NCBI GenBank assembly: GCA_012034595.1
Contig: JAAUPE010000082.1
Location: 1 to 32,988 of the forward strand
Origin: Calothrix sp. CSU_2_0
GTDB taxonomy: Bacteria > Cyanobacteriota > Cyanobacteriia > Cyanobacteriales > Nostocaceae
Reading direction: 5' to 3'
DNA length: 32,988 nucleotides
How positions within the stretch are numbered: position 1 is the stretch's first letter; every line of letters begins with the position of its first letter. Both the position numbers and the translations under genes were made by a program. Positions 8,121 through 16,145 of this stretch are shown one piece after another. The notes under the pieces are model-generated. The model did not search any database. It had not been told where the DNA came from and saw nothing but the letters and a program-made list of their open reading frames with translations.

Positions 8121-8156
8121 GGGGATTGGGGATTGGGAATTGGGGATTGGGGATTG
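8121..8156. repeat. STRR-like GGGGATT tandem repeat
   Basis: About five units of GGGGATT/GGGAATT in the spacer between the FKBP and dnaB 3' ends. They are complementary to the array at 36-116. A second short repeat of CCATGCC/CCTTGCC type follows at about 8184-8212. Confidence 0.85.
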
Positions 8157-8216
8157 AGTACTAACTTGTTATTTAAGCTTTTCCCTTGCTCCATGCCCCT
8201 TGCCCCATGCCCCTAA

Positions 8217-11060
8217 TTAATAATTCGATCGCGCTAAATTTTTGAACTGTGTAAATTGCGGGTCAAATAATAATTTAATAGTACCAGTGGGACCATGACG
8301 GTGTTTCGCAACAATCGCTTCTGCAATACCTCGTTCGGGAGTATCAGGAGAATAATATTCATCGCGATACAACATCATGACTAAATCCGCATCCTGTTCG
8401 ATCGATCCCGATTCTCTTAAATCCGATAACATTGGTCTTTTATTAGTTCTTGCTTCAACACCTCGACTCAACTGCGAAAGTGCGATTACAGGTACATGTA
8501 ATTCCCTCGCTAAACCTTTAATATTACGAGTAATTTTTGATAATTCTTGGACGCGATTATCACCACCACCTTCCATTAATTGCAAGTAATCGATCAATAC
8601 CAATCCCAAATCCATACCTGTTTCTGCTTGCAAACGTCGTGCTTGACTTCGCATTTCTGTAACGGTAATATTCGGCGTATCATCAATATAAATAGGCATA
8701 TCTTGAAGACTACTAATTCCACGGGTTAAATCTTCCCATTGGTTTTGACTAATACGTCCGCTTTTAAGATAAGTGCTTTCAATTTTTGATTCACTTGATA
8801 ACATCCGCAATGCTAATTGTTCTTTTGACATTTCTAAGCTAAAAATCGCTACTGGCATTCGCATTGAACCAGCAATATAATGGGCTATATTAATTGCAAA
8901 ACTCGTATTGTGAACGCAAATATCATTGGCAATAAAATTATGAGTATTAGGGATAGTTAAGTCATAAACTTGTTTTTCACCCATTGACTCAATCGAAACA
9001 ATTTTGTCCCAGTAGATATCACTATCAGCCAACTGCTGAAGAGGTAAATTATCTAAAGCTGTTGCTAATTTCCAAAGCCGTTCCCGCGATAGAGTTCGTT
9101 TACCAACATGTATATTTGAATAGCCTTTAATACCTGCACGTTGAGCTAAAATAGCCCAAGGTTCACTTCCTTTTAAAGATGCTAGTTGTTCCCAAATATC
9201 AACTGGGATTGTGTCATAATTTGTTTGATAAACTCTTCCTTCTAAAGTAAGTTCAACTTGAGAAATAGCTTTTTCTTTACCGAATATACCTATTTCGGAA
9301 ACAAATGCTTTGATAGAATAAGCATCGGTAATATCGAGTTGCCAAGCTTTTCTGCGAGTATCTTTATATTTTACTGACCTTTTTTTAAGCGTAGCAATAA
9401 CACCAAATCTCAGAAGTAAATGTTGAATTTGGCGAGCGAGTTTTTCGCTAACTGTACAATACCCTAATTGTACCTGACCCGTTTTTAAAACTGATGCCCA
9501 TCCATCGGTTGCAAACAAACGGTTAAGAAATAAAGCTATCTGCGATCGCGTTAATCTAAAAATTACTTCAGGAATACTCTTAGTATGAGCATTCTTACCC
9601 CAAATATCTATTTCTCGCAACCAATTTGTCAAAGAATTACTACTATTTTTAATAATATGAGCTATCCCAATTGAAGCTAATTTTTCTGGTAAGATTTGCA
9701 GCGTTTCACATAGTAATCCAAATGTTTCTACATTCGGTACACACTTTCCTTTTTGCCAGTTACAAACTAAGGCAGGACTTACTCTCAGTATTTGGCTCAA
9801 TTCTAGAGATGATATATTCTGAGATTTGATAGCTGTTTTTAAACATTGAGCAAAAACTTCCCTTTGAGCAGCAATAAAGTCCAAATTTCTAGTTACATGG
9901 AATGTAGGTGTTCGCGTATCATTTGATGTTTTAAGCCTAACTTTCATCCCAACAAAATTAGTTACAGCTTGAGAAAAATCTTCTTGCAGCAAAGGGTTTT
10001 TATTTGTAAATTGGGGACTAATACCAGTTAAACAACCGTCACCAATTAGATAAGCGAGTATTTTAATTTCACTATCGCGCATTATCTCTGTACCAAACAC
10101 ATCTAATCTACGCGGCACAGCAATTTTATCACCTACTTTTAACTCTGAAAGTTTACGCCATCCATTAATAGTTAAATATGGATGGGTAATAGTTGTTTCA
10201 ACATATTTGCCCAAACGTGTTGTCACGCGAAATACTGGTTTTATGCCATCATCTACATACGCGGATGCTTGAGTCTGATAAAATCTCCAATCGTTTCCTA
10301 ATGAAAGCAATTCAGCTTGACGGCTTTGATATATTTCTTCAATTGTCGAAATAGAACCATCTGCCAGCAATATTTCGGTGTCAAATGCCACGCATTTTCC
10401 CATTGCTGGTCTACCCGCAACAATAATTAAATCTGAACGTTGAAAACCACCATTTATTATCGCATCCAAATCATAAAAGCCGGAAGAAATACCCGGTAAC
10501 GCTAATCCTTGATTGCGCTCTTCTATATCAGTAAAATTATTAATTAAAGAGTCACCAATATGCACTAATCCTGTTGCAGTTCTTTCCTGGGCAATACTAA
10601 AAACCTTTTGCTCTGCTTTATCTAAAATTTGCGGTAATTCTGTCTCGGTTTCAAACCCCAATTGCACAATTTCATTACCTGCTTTAATCAATAACCGTCG
10701 CTGATATTTATCCATTACCAACTGCGCTAAAGCATCAATATTCACCGCAGATACTGTACGTTCAACCAGCGACACTAACTTGTTTTTACCACCAATCCGG
10801 TTCAATAAATCATGGTCGTTTAACCAACTCGTAATGCTCAGTAAGTCTGTTGGTTTACCTTGCCCACTCAACCGTAACGCTGCTTGATAAATATCTTTAT
10901 GTGCCTTAATATAAAATGCTTCTGTTATAAGTTTGTCAGTGACACGACTAATCGCTTCCGGATCGAGCAATATACCACCTAAAATAGCTTCTTCTGCTTC
11001 AATATTTTGCGGTGGTAAACGGTCTGCACTTGAACCTTGAAAGTTTAATTGTTCGGACAT
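8217..11060 (-). CDS. dnaB: Replicative DNA helicase DnaB containing an intein
   Basis: DnaB is the hexameric helicase that unwinds DNA at the replication fork. The 947-residue precursor consists of an N-extein (1-222), an intein (223-718) and a C-extein (719-947). Splicing would give a 451-residue helicase of normal length. The N-extein holds the primase-interacting helical domain (PPQNIEAEEAILGG) and the linker. The P-loop is GRPAMGK, interrupted by the intein right after Lys222, then TSFAINIAHY. The C-extein keeps FSLEMS, Walker B VLIDYLQLM (821-829), LSQLSRGVE and the SGSIEQDAD motif, which is uninterrupted. The start is ATG at 11060. It lies downstream of rplI in the same direction, a common cyanobacterial arrangement, with a hairpin between them. 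Confidence 0.97.
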   Translation of the reverse strand: MSEQLNFQGSSADRLPPQNIEAEEAILGGILLDPEAISRVTDKLITEAFYIKAHKDIYQAALRLSGQGKPTDLLSITSWLNDHDLLNRIGGKNKLVSLVERTVSAVNIDALAQLVMDKYQRRLLIKAGNEIVQLGFETETELPQILDKAEQKVFSIAQERTATGLVHIGDSLINNFTDIEERNQGLALPGISSGFYDLDAIINGGFQRSDLIIVAGRPAMGKCVAFDTEILLADGSISTIEEIYQSRQAELLSLGNDWRFYQTQASAYVDDGIKPVFRVTTRLGKYVETTITHPYLTINGWRKLSELKVGDKIAVPRRLDVFGTEIMRDSEIKILAYLIGDGCLTGISPQFTNKNPLLQEDFSQAVTNFVGMKVRLKTSNDTRTPTFHVTRNLDFIAAQREVFAQCLKTAIKSQNISSLELSQILRVSPALVCNWQKGKCVPNVETFGLLCETLQILPEKLASIGIAHIIKNSSNSLTNWLREIDIWGKNAHTKSIPEVIFRLTRSQIALFLNRLFATDGWASVLKTGQVQLGYCTVSEKLARQIQHLLLRFGVIATLKKRSVKYKDTRRKAWQLDITDAYSIKAFVSEIGIFGKEKAISQVELTLEGRVYQTNYDTIPVDIWEQLASLKGSEPWAILAQRAGIKGYSNIHVGKRTLSRERLWKLATALDNLPLQQLADSDIYWDKIVSIESMGEKQVYDLTIPNTHNFIANDICVHNTSFAINIAHYIAGSMRMPVAIFSLEMSKEQLALRMLSSESKIESTYLKSGRISQNQWEDLTRGISSLQDMPIYIDDTPNITVTEMRSQARRLQAETGMDLGLVLIDYLQLMEGGGDNRVQELSKITRNIKGLARELHVPVIALSQLSRGVEARTNKRPMLSDLRESGSIEQDADLVMMLYRDEYYSPDTPERGIAEAIVAKHRHGPTGTIKLLFDPQFTQFKNLARSNY
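8907..10394 (-). other. DnaB intein with LAGLIDADG homing endonuclease
   Basis: A 496-residue intein at precursor residues 223-718. Splicing residues are visible: Cys223 as first residue (CVAFDTEILLADG), block B T-x-x-H as TITH (290-293), C-terminal HN (His717-Asn718), and Thr719 as the +1 extein nucleophile. Two LAGLIDADG helices, LAYLIGDG (335-342) and LNRLFATDG (512-520), each with an Asp, suggest an active homing endonuclease. Between them lies an XRE-like helix-turn-helix stretch (about 404-465, SSLELSQILRVSPALVCNW). A second HTH-like stretch (about 625-675) sits before the C-terminal splicing block. Insertion within the Walker A motif means only spliced protein can hydrolyse ATP. Confidence 0.93.
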
Positions 11061-11213
11061 ATAAATTTAGATTAATTGTATAGTACTGCGACTGAGAAAA
11101 ATTGAATTAATATATTTATATTGTAGTACATTTGCATTGTTATACTAAGAGGCTTGAATTTCAAAAATAATTAACATAAAGATTATTTAAGATAAATAAA
11201 CTTAAACAAAATT

Positions 11214-11246
11214 ATTCCCCTTTCCTACAAATTAAGAAAGGGGAAT
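11214..11246 (-). terminator. Hairpin between rplI and dnaB
   Basis: Perfect 11-bp stem ATTCCCCTTTC/GAAAGGGGAAT with an 11-base loop. On the minus strand it is followed by AATTTTGTTT. It probably ends or attenuates rplI transcripts before dnaB. Confidence 0.75.
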
Positions 11247-11294
11247 GTAAGGATATTTTCCAAATCAGTTTAGAAATCCCGAAAAATCGAGATA

Positions 11295-11753
11295 TTACTT
11301 AGCAACAACTTGGACATTGATTTTAGCGGTAACATCTGAATGCAGTTTAATTTCTGCTTCATAATTACCCAATTTGCTGATGTCAGGAACGGTAATACTG
11401 CGTTTGTCCACATCAATGCTGGCATTTTGCTTGATGATATCGGCAACGTCTTGAGTCGTGACAGTACCGAAAATAGCTTCATTTTCACCAACTTGCACCG
11501 CAATGCTATAGCTAGTAACTTGTTCCAATGCGGATTTTTGTTCTGTAGCTTGTTGTTTGAGTTCTTCTTGACGCTGACGTTCGATTTCACGACGACGTTC
11601 TACTTGCTTGAGAATACCACGGGTTGCTGGGGATGCTAATTTCTTCGGAACCAGATAATTACGTGCATAGCCTGGTGCAACTTCGACTAAATCGCCAAGT
11701 TTACCCAGCTTGCTGACATCCTGGTTTAATACTAATTGTACGCGCTTTGCCAT
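11295..11753 (-). CDS. rplI: 50S ribosomal protein L9
   Basis: The 152-residue length is typical of bacterial L9, which binds 23S rRNA with its N-domain and extends a long helix away from the large subunit. The conserved N-terminal domain is visible ([31 protein letters not shown]), then the connecting helix rich in Arg, Glu and Gln (residues 46-80), and the C-terminal domain with [17 protein letters not shown] and [14 protein letters not shown]. The start is ATG at 11753. It sits upstream of dnaB on the same strand, with a strong hairpin in the 234-base gap. Confidence 0.98.
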   Translation of the reverse strand: MAKRVQLVLNQDVSKLGKLGDLVEVAPGYARNYLVPKKLASPATRGILKQVERRREIERQRQEELKQQATEQKSALEQVTSYSIAVQVGENEAIFGTVTTQDVADIIKQNASIDVDKRSITVPDISKLGNYEAEIKLHSDVTAKINVQVVAK

Positions 11754-12055
11754 TTTTCTTCGCTTTTTGTTCTTTAAGTTTTGTAAAATCTTAGCAGCTT
11801 GGGTTTGAGACGAGTCGGAGTCTTTGATAACCGTATTGTCTATAGGCTATACACACAGCCCAAAGCTTAAAGATTCTAACGAAAGACAGGGTACGATCGC
11901 AACCTATCTGCAAAAATAGGGATTGGGGATTGGGAATTGGGCATTGTGGATTGGGCATTGGGGATTGGGGATTGGCATTGGTTCAAGATAGACAATCATT
12001 AACCACTAACCCACTAACCCATAACCATTAACCACTAACCATTAACCATTAACCA
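11754..12055. other. Intergenic spacer with two STRR-type arrays
   Basis: A 302-base spacer between the rplI start and the gloB stop. Its first part presumably holds the rplI promoter. The gloB-proximal half is tandem repeats, listed separately. No coding frame is seen. Confidence 0.7.
11919..11982. repeat. STRR-like GGGGATT/GGGCATT tandem repeat
   Basis: About eight degenerate 7-8 base units (GGGGATT, GGGAATT, GGGCATT), the same family as 36-116 and 8121-8156. Confidence 0.85.
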
Positions 12056-12059
12056 TTAA
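11999..12059. repeat. ACCATTA/ACCACTA heptamer tandem repeat
   Basis: Eight to nine 7-base units (TAACCAT, TAACCAC, TAACCCA) ending at the gloB stop codon. It is a different STRR family from the GGGGATT array 20 bases away. Confidence 0.85.
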
Positions 12060-12856
12060 AATTGGTCTCTCATTCCTCGCAGTCGTGCAAACGTTTGGAT
12101 GTGATACGCCCTTGGCGTTAAGCTTTGCTTATCGCTGCTTTTTGCTGCGATCTGTAATGCGGGTATATCCCAGCGTAAAAACGGATTCGTCGATTTTTCA
12201 ATTCCCAACATTGAAGGAACTGTGGCTTCTCCCATATTTCGAGAACTCCGTACCTCCGTATATCGGTTTTTCAAAACTTCATTGTCACCATCGACACTCA
12301 GGGCAAATTGTAAGTTTTTTAATGTGTATTCATGGGCACACCAAACACGGGTGTTATCGGGTAAGGCTCTAATTTTACTCAGGGAATCAACCATTTGCGC
12401 GGGTGTACCTTCAAATAATCGCCCACAACCCCCAGCAAAAAGCGTATCCCCACAAAATAACTCTCCACCTTCATCTGTCGTCATCTCTGGGAAATAATAG
12501 GCAATGTGAGCGCGAGTATGACCGGGAACGAATAAAACTTCACCTGTGCTGGAACCAAATGTAACGCGATCGCCTTCATGTAAAAAAACTTTTTGTCCGG
12601 GAATTCTCCCTTTATCTTCCGCTCCTGCATAAACTATGAGGTTGGGGAACTCTCGAATTAACTCATGATTTCCCCCTACATGGTCGCTATGGTGATGTGT
12701 GTTGAAAATTGCGACTAGTTCGGCATTAAGTTCGTGAAGTTTGGCTAAAACGGGTTGTGCCACTGCTGGATCGATAACTGCGGCAATGCTGCGTATGTTG
12801 TCCCACAGTAGGAAAATGTAGTTGTGAGAGAGTGCTGGCAGACGGATTACTTGCAT
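12056..12856 (-). CDS. gloB: Hydroxyacylglutathione hydrolase (glyoxalase II)
   Basis: A metallo-beta-lactamase-fold thioesterase that cleaves S-lactoylglutathione to lactate and glutathione in methylglyoxal detoxification. Metal ligands are all visible: THHHSDH (His54, His56, Asp58, His59), His113 in PGHT, Asp137 in CGDT and His175 in CAHEYT. The C-terminal glutathione-binding part ends NPFLRWD...QTFARLRGM. The length is 266 residues, slightly long. The excess is a 10-12 residue block (about 241-252, [12 protein letters not shown]) encoded by a palindromic dispersed repeat at 12101-12135, placed just before the conserved QTFARLRG. Metal residues are untouched, so the enzyme could still be active. 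The start is ATG at 12856. Confidence 0.96.
   Translation of the reverse strand: MQVIRLPALSHNYIFLLWDNIRSIAAVIDPAVAQPVLAKLHELNAELVAIFNTHHHSDHVGGNHELIREFPNLIVYAGAEDKGRIPGQKVFLHEGDRVTFGSSTGEVLFVPGHTRAHIAYYFPEMTTDEGGELFCGDTLFAGGCGRLFEGTPAQMVDSLSKIRALPDNTRVWCAHEYTLKNLQFALSVDGDNEVLKNRYTEVRSSRNMGEATVPSMLGIEKSTNPFLRWDIPALQIAAKSSDKQSLTPRAYHIQTFARLRGMRDQF
12101..12135 (-). repeat. Palindromic dispersed repeat inserted in gloB
   Basis: The minus-strand sequence matches the intergenic copy at 15990-16026 at most positions: GCGATAAGC, then RRAGCTTAA, then YGCCAARGGC, then RTATCRCA. Both copies have GCC/GGC hairpin cores enclosed by GCGATA/TATCRC arms. It encodes about residues 241-252 of GloB. Confidence 0.8.
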
Positions 12857-13172
12857 TTTTTATCTCCATATTTAATATATTAATCCAGTAGTTTTGTAAT
12901 ATCTTGCTAAATCAACCGTGTTTACACATAGATTTAGCAAAAAAAGGAGTAAAAAATATGTCGTTTATCAGTAAAAATCCTCTGGGTGAAGCTAGAATAT
13001 AAAGTTAAATTTATTTTGTTGGTCTAAGTTGTAAAGATGCCGCAAAGCAACGGTATCGTAATACAGTGATATTTGTCCACCACATTTCAGTTTAATAAAT
13101 GTTTTTTTATGCTCTCTTTTTACAATTAGGTGGGGCAAATATTGCTATTTTTTTAGCTTAATCAGGAGAAAT
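12857..13172. other. Intergenic spacer, 316 bases
   Basis: It holds a 10-bp inverted repeat (TTGCTAAATC at 12904-12913, GATTTAGCAA at 12931-12940) followed by AAAAAAAGGAG and a 14-codon frame at 12958-13002. It also holds the leader of the 13173 gene. No recognised RNA. Confidence 0.6.
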
Positions 13173-13400
13173 ATGCTTCATAAACTTTCAATGACAAAAA
13201 CGGCTGATGTGGAACCAGAAATAGCAGTCAAAGTTTTGGTTGACAAAATAATATTTTCTGGAAAACTTAGTCGTCGTGACCACAAATTGCTGACAATTTT
13301 TGTTTACGATGACAATGATGTAACTGAAGGCGATCGCAGGCAAGTAAATCGTGTCTTTGACTGTATTCAAACTGGTCAATTAAAGTTAATTGATTGGTAA
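13173..13400 (+). CDS. Small conserved-looking protein, function unknown
   Basis: A 75-residue soluble protein with a strong start signal (AGGAG at 13164-13168, ATG at 13173). The sequence alternates helices and is rich in Asp, Lys and Arg, with a central KLSRRDHKLLTIFVYDD segment and a C-terminal RQVNRVFDCIQTGQLKLID helix. I recognise no domain. The size and style resemble small cyanobacterial proteins annotated as hypothetical. It stands alone between long spacers. Confidence 0.75.
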   Translation: MLHKLSMTKTADVEPEIAVKVLVDKIIFSGKLSRRDHKLLTIFVYDDNDVTEGDRRQVNRVFDCIQTGQLKLIDW

Positions 13401-13867
13401 TAAATTGCTTAGTAAAAGTCGATAGCACTGGATTACCAGAATTATTTGTCGATAGCAGCGATTTATTAAGTTTAATATTTAAATAAATACTTCTTGAGAA
13501 GTAGTCTAATATTTATTTCTCTTTGAGAAGTGGATTTTCATATTTCCGGAATAATTTAGAAATATTCCGGAAACATTTTCAAAATTTTGATTTTTTCCAA
13601 ACGGATAGAAGTGTTTGATAGTTTACAATTCTACTATTTTCCATTAGTGTCATAAATCATTATAAGGTTATATCTGTAATTGAGTTTACGAGATACATCA
13701 CATCTCTCTGTATAAATATAAAAATACACACTTTTGTATATCTATAGAAATTCAGGTTGCTCGTAATTTAAATCATTAGCTAAATTAAACATAAAAATAA
13801 CTTATCAGGGTTGGCATTGACGGTGCAAATATCAAATTGAGTACCAAACACTGAGAAAGAACAAATT
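13401..13867. other. Intergenic spacer, 467 bases, upstream of the glycan cluster
   Basis: AT-rich. It holds two GTCGATAGCA direct repeats (about 13418 and 13449), two TTGAGAAGT repeats (about 13494 and 13524), the 11-bp hairpin at 13543-13573, and a copy of the AGAGATGTGAT repeat at 13692-13707. No coding frame is seen. It presumably contains the promoter for the cluster. Confidence 0.6.
13543..13573. terminator. Perfect hairpin TTTCCGGAATA/TATTCCGGAAA
   Basis: An 11-bp perfect stem with a 9-base loop. On the plus strand it is followed by CATTTTCAAAATTTTGATTTTTT. It may terminate the 13173 transcript or be a regulatory palindrome. Confidence 0.45.
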
Positions 13868-14710
13868 ATGACAGCAGAAACTAGGGGATTTATGACAATC
13901 TTGACGGGGCTTTACTCGTTTCAGGATTGCGTTCATTTTTTAGCAGCAATTAGAAAGTTTCATCGGGAACCGATAATTATTTTAATTGACCAAGTTCCCA
14001 AAATTTTATATCCGCTACTGACGGTTTTCAAAGATGTAATTATTAAGGCTGCACCTGCTGATGATAATCCAGTTTTAGCATCCAGACATGCCAAACTTGC
14101 TTTATATGCTGCTTCTGAATTTGATAAAACAATTTATTTAGATTCAGATATTTGCTTACTATCAAATATTAATGATGTGTTTGCAGATTTAGATAGATAT
14201 GATTTTCTACTTACAGAAGATGTGCAACCCCATATTTTAAAAGCGACAAATTTGCTGCGAGGTAAACAAGAAGATAACATCGATAACGTTTTACCAATTT
14301 TACGCTCAGTTGGTTTACCTTTAGAGGAGGATAGTATTCAATATAATGGTGGTTTTATGGCTTTTCGGAAAACAGAAACCACTGAAATATTGTTCGATAA
14401 ATTTAAATACTATTTTGAAATAGTTAAGAAGAATCAAGACAGATTATTATTAAAAGACCAAGGTGCATTTGCCAGTGCGATCGCATCGGTGAAACCAAAG
14501 ATGAAAATACTGCCACCTACCTATAATTACTTAAGTAAGTGGAAGAATAGCTATCAAGTAGATGGGGAAATTAAAGTACTTCACTGTACTTATCCCTATC
14601 GACCTCAATATGCAAAAAATATCTCTCGTTCCTTATATACGCGAATATTTGATAGGTTTGCAAAAATGTTTTTACCAAATCAAGTAAAAAATCCCTGGCG
14701 TACAAAATAA
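13868..14710 (+). CDS. GT-A fold glycosyltransferase (GT8-like)
   Basis: A 280-residue cytoplasmic transferase predicted to add a sugar from a nucleotide sugar. The metal-binding DxD is DSD (Asp92, Asp94) in KTIYLDSDICLL. It is followed by a GG-containing acceptor region (QYNGGFMAFRK) and a C-terminal HCTYPYRPQ segment, where a His could be the second metal ligand as in GT8 enzymes. No membrane segments. It is the first gene of the plus-strand glycan cluster and is followed 27 bases later by a GT4 gene. The start could be ATG 13868 or ATG 13892; neither has a strong ribosome site. Donor and acceptor unknown. Confidence 0.8.
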   Translation: MTAETRGFMTILTGLYSFQDCVHFLAAIRKFHREPIIILIDQVPKILYPLLTVFKDVIIKAAPADDNPVLASRHAKLALYAASEFDKTIYLDSDICLLSNINDVFADLDRYDFLLTEDVQPHILKATNLLRGKQEDNIDNVLPILRSVGLPLEEDSIQYNGGFMAFRKTETTEILFDKFKYYFEIVKKNQDRLLLKDQGAFASAIASVKPKMKILPPTYNYLSKWKNSYQVDGEIKVLHCTYPYRPQYAKNISRSLYTRIFDRFAKMFLPNQVKNPWRTK

Positions 14711-14737
14711 AATAATATTTAATTATAGGGAACTCTG

Positions 14738-15907
14738 GTGATGATGAAAAAATTAAAGGTATCATTATTAGTCTGGAATCTATCTACTAATGATGGTTTT
14801 ATCCGCGCTTCTTTGTTGCAAAAAGCTTTACATCAGTTAGGGTATGATGTAGAAATTCTTGGTTTTTTATTTGGCAAAGAACTATATGGAGCAATTTCTG
14901 CTAAGAATAATATTCAGGTTGTGGAAGGTCAGAATTATCCCGCTTTTTTTAAATCAATTAGTACACTCATCAAACAAATTGATGGAGATATTATTTATGC
15001 AATTAAACCTCAACCAGCGAGTTTTGGTGTAGGTTTATTGAAAAAAATATTTACCAAAAAACCAGTAATTCTTGATATTGATGATTGGGAAATGAGTTGG
15101 CATGGTGGTGATAATTGGCGTTACCATCCCAATCCGAAAAAAGTAGCTAGAGACTTATTAAAAAACAACGGAGCTTTAAGAACTCCGAATCATCCTTTGT
15201 ATTTAAAATGGATGGAAGGTTTGGTAAATAAAGCAAACGCTATCACTGTAAACACCACTTTTTCACAACAGCGCTTTGGGGGAATATCTGTCCCTAATGG
15301 TAAAGATACCTCATTATTTGACCCGGCAAAATATGACTCTGAAGCTAGTAGAAATCGCTATGGTTTATCTGGTTATCGAATCTTAATGTTTCCTGGTGCC
15401 CCAAGACCTTATAAAGGAATTGAAGATGTTTTAATGGCACTGGATATAATTAATCAGCCCGATTTAAAACTGGTAATTGTCGGTGGTAGTCCTTATGATA
15501 ATTACGATCGCGAACTCATGGAAAAATGGGAAAACAGGATTATTAAACTGCAAAAATATCCTGCTGATGTGATGCCAGATATTGTTGCAGCAGCTCATAT
15601 TATTGTTGTTCCCCAACGAGATACTCCTGAAACCCGCGCACAATTCCCCCTCAAACTCACCGATGGCATGTCAATGGCAAAACCCATTATTTCGACGAGA
15701 GTTGGGGACATACCGGAAATTTTAGGTGATACTGGATATTTAGTTGAACCTGCATCTCCCGCACAATTAGCGGACAAAATTCAATTTATCTTTGATAATT
15801 TAGATGTTGCTAATCAATTAGCTCAAAAAGCCAGAGAAAGATGCATTGAAAAATATAGTATTGAGGCTATGGCATCGAGCTTAAATTCGGTAATTACCGG
15901 ATTATAA
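14738..15907 (+). CDS. GT4 family glycosyltransferase
   Basis: A 389-residue GT-B fold transferase. The N-terminal Rossmann domain starts LKVSLLVWNLSTNDG. The C-terminal nucleotide-sugar domain contains FPGAPRPYKGIEDVL and LKLVIVGG, then the donor-site helix FPLKLTDGMSMAKPIISTRVGDIPEI. There Lys and Asp stand near the usual E-x7-E position, so the first Glu of that motif is not obvious. GTG 14738 is followed by two in-frame ATG codons (14741, 14744), with TAGGG 10 bases ahead of 14741; one of the ATGs is the more probable start. It likely acts in assembling the glycan handled by this cluster. Confidence 0.9.
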   Translation: MMMKKLKVSLLVWNLSTNDGFIRASLLQKALHQLGYDVEILGFLFGKELYGAISAKNNIQVVEGQNYPAFFKSISTLIKQIDGDIIYAIKPQPASFGVGLLKKIFTKKPVILDIDDWEMSWHGGDNWRYHPNPKKVARDLLKNNGALRTPNHPLYLKWMEGLVNKANAITVNTTFSQQRFGGISVPNGKDTSLFDPAKYDSEASRNRYGLSGYRILMFPGAPRPYKGIEDVLMALDIINQPDLKLVIVGGSPYDNYDRELMEKWENRIIKLQKYPADVMPDIVAAAHIIVVPQRDTPETRAQFPLKLTDGMSMAKPIISTRVGDIPEILGDTGYLVEPASPAQLADKIQFIFDNLDVANQLAQKARERCIEKYSIEAMASSLNSVITGL

Positions 15908-15989
15908 TTTGTATTTGTTCCTAATTTTAATTTTAGATATCTTAATCATAAATTCCAAAATAGTTAGGAAAAAGCTCGGAGGAAGAATC

Positions 15990-16026
15990 GCGATAAGCGG
16001 AGCTTAATGCCAAAGGCATATCGCAT
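15990..16026 (+). repeat. Palindromic dispersed repeat, intergenic copy
   Basis: GCGATA/TATCGC arms enclose GCGGAGCTTA and an ATGCC-aaa-GGCAT hairpin. It is homologous to the copy inside gloB at 12101-12135. It lies in the 238-base spacer before the exporter gene. Confidence 0.8.
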
Positions 16027-16145
16027 ACGTATTGCTACTGTGATAGATTTTGTTTAATTGTATTATATTTATCTATGAGTTGACTGATTGATAAAGAAGT
16101 TGATGAATAATGTTAATAGTAAGTAAATTCTTATAGAAATTCCCA

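Noticed and set aside
11270-11590. 106-codon minus-strand frame over rplI
   Set aside because: It is the same strand in another frame over a perfectly conserved L9 gene.
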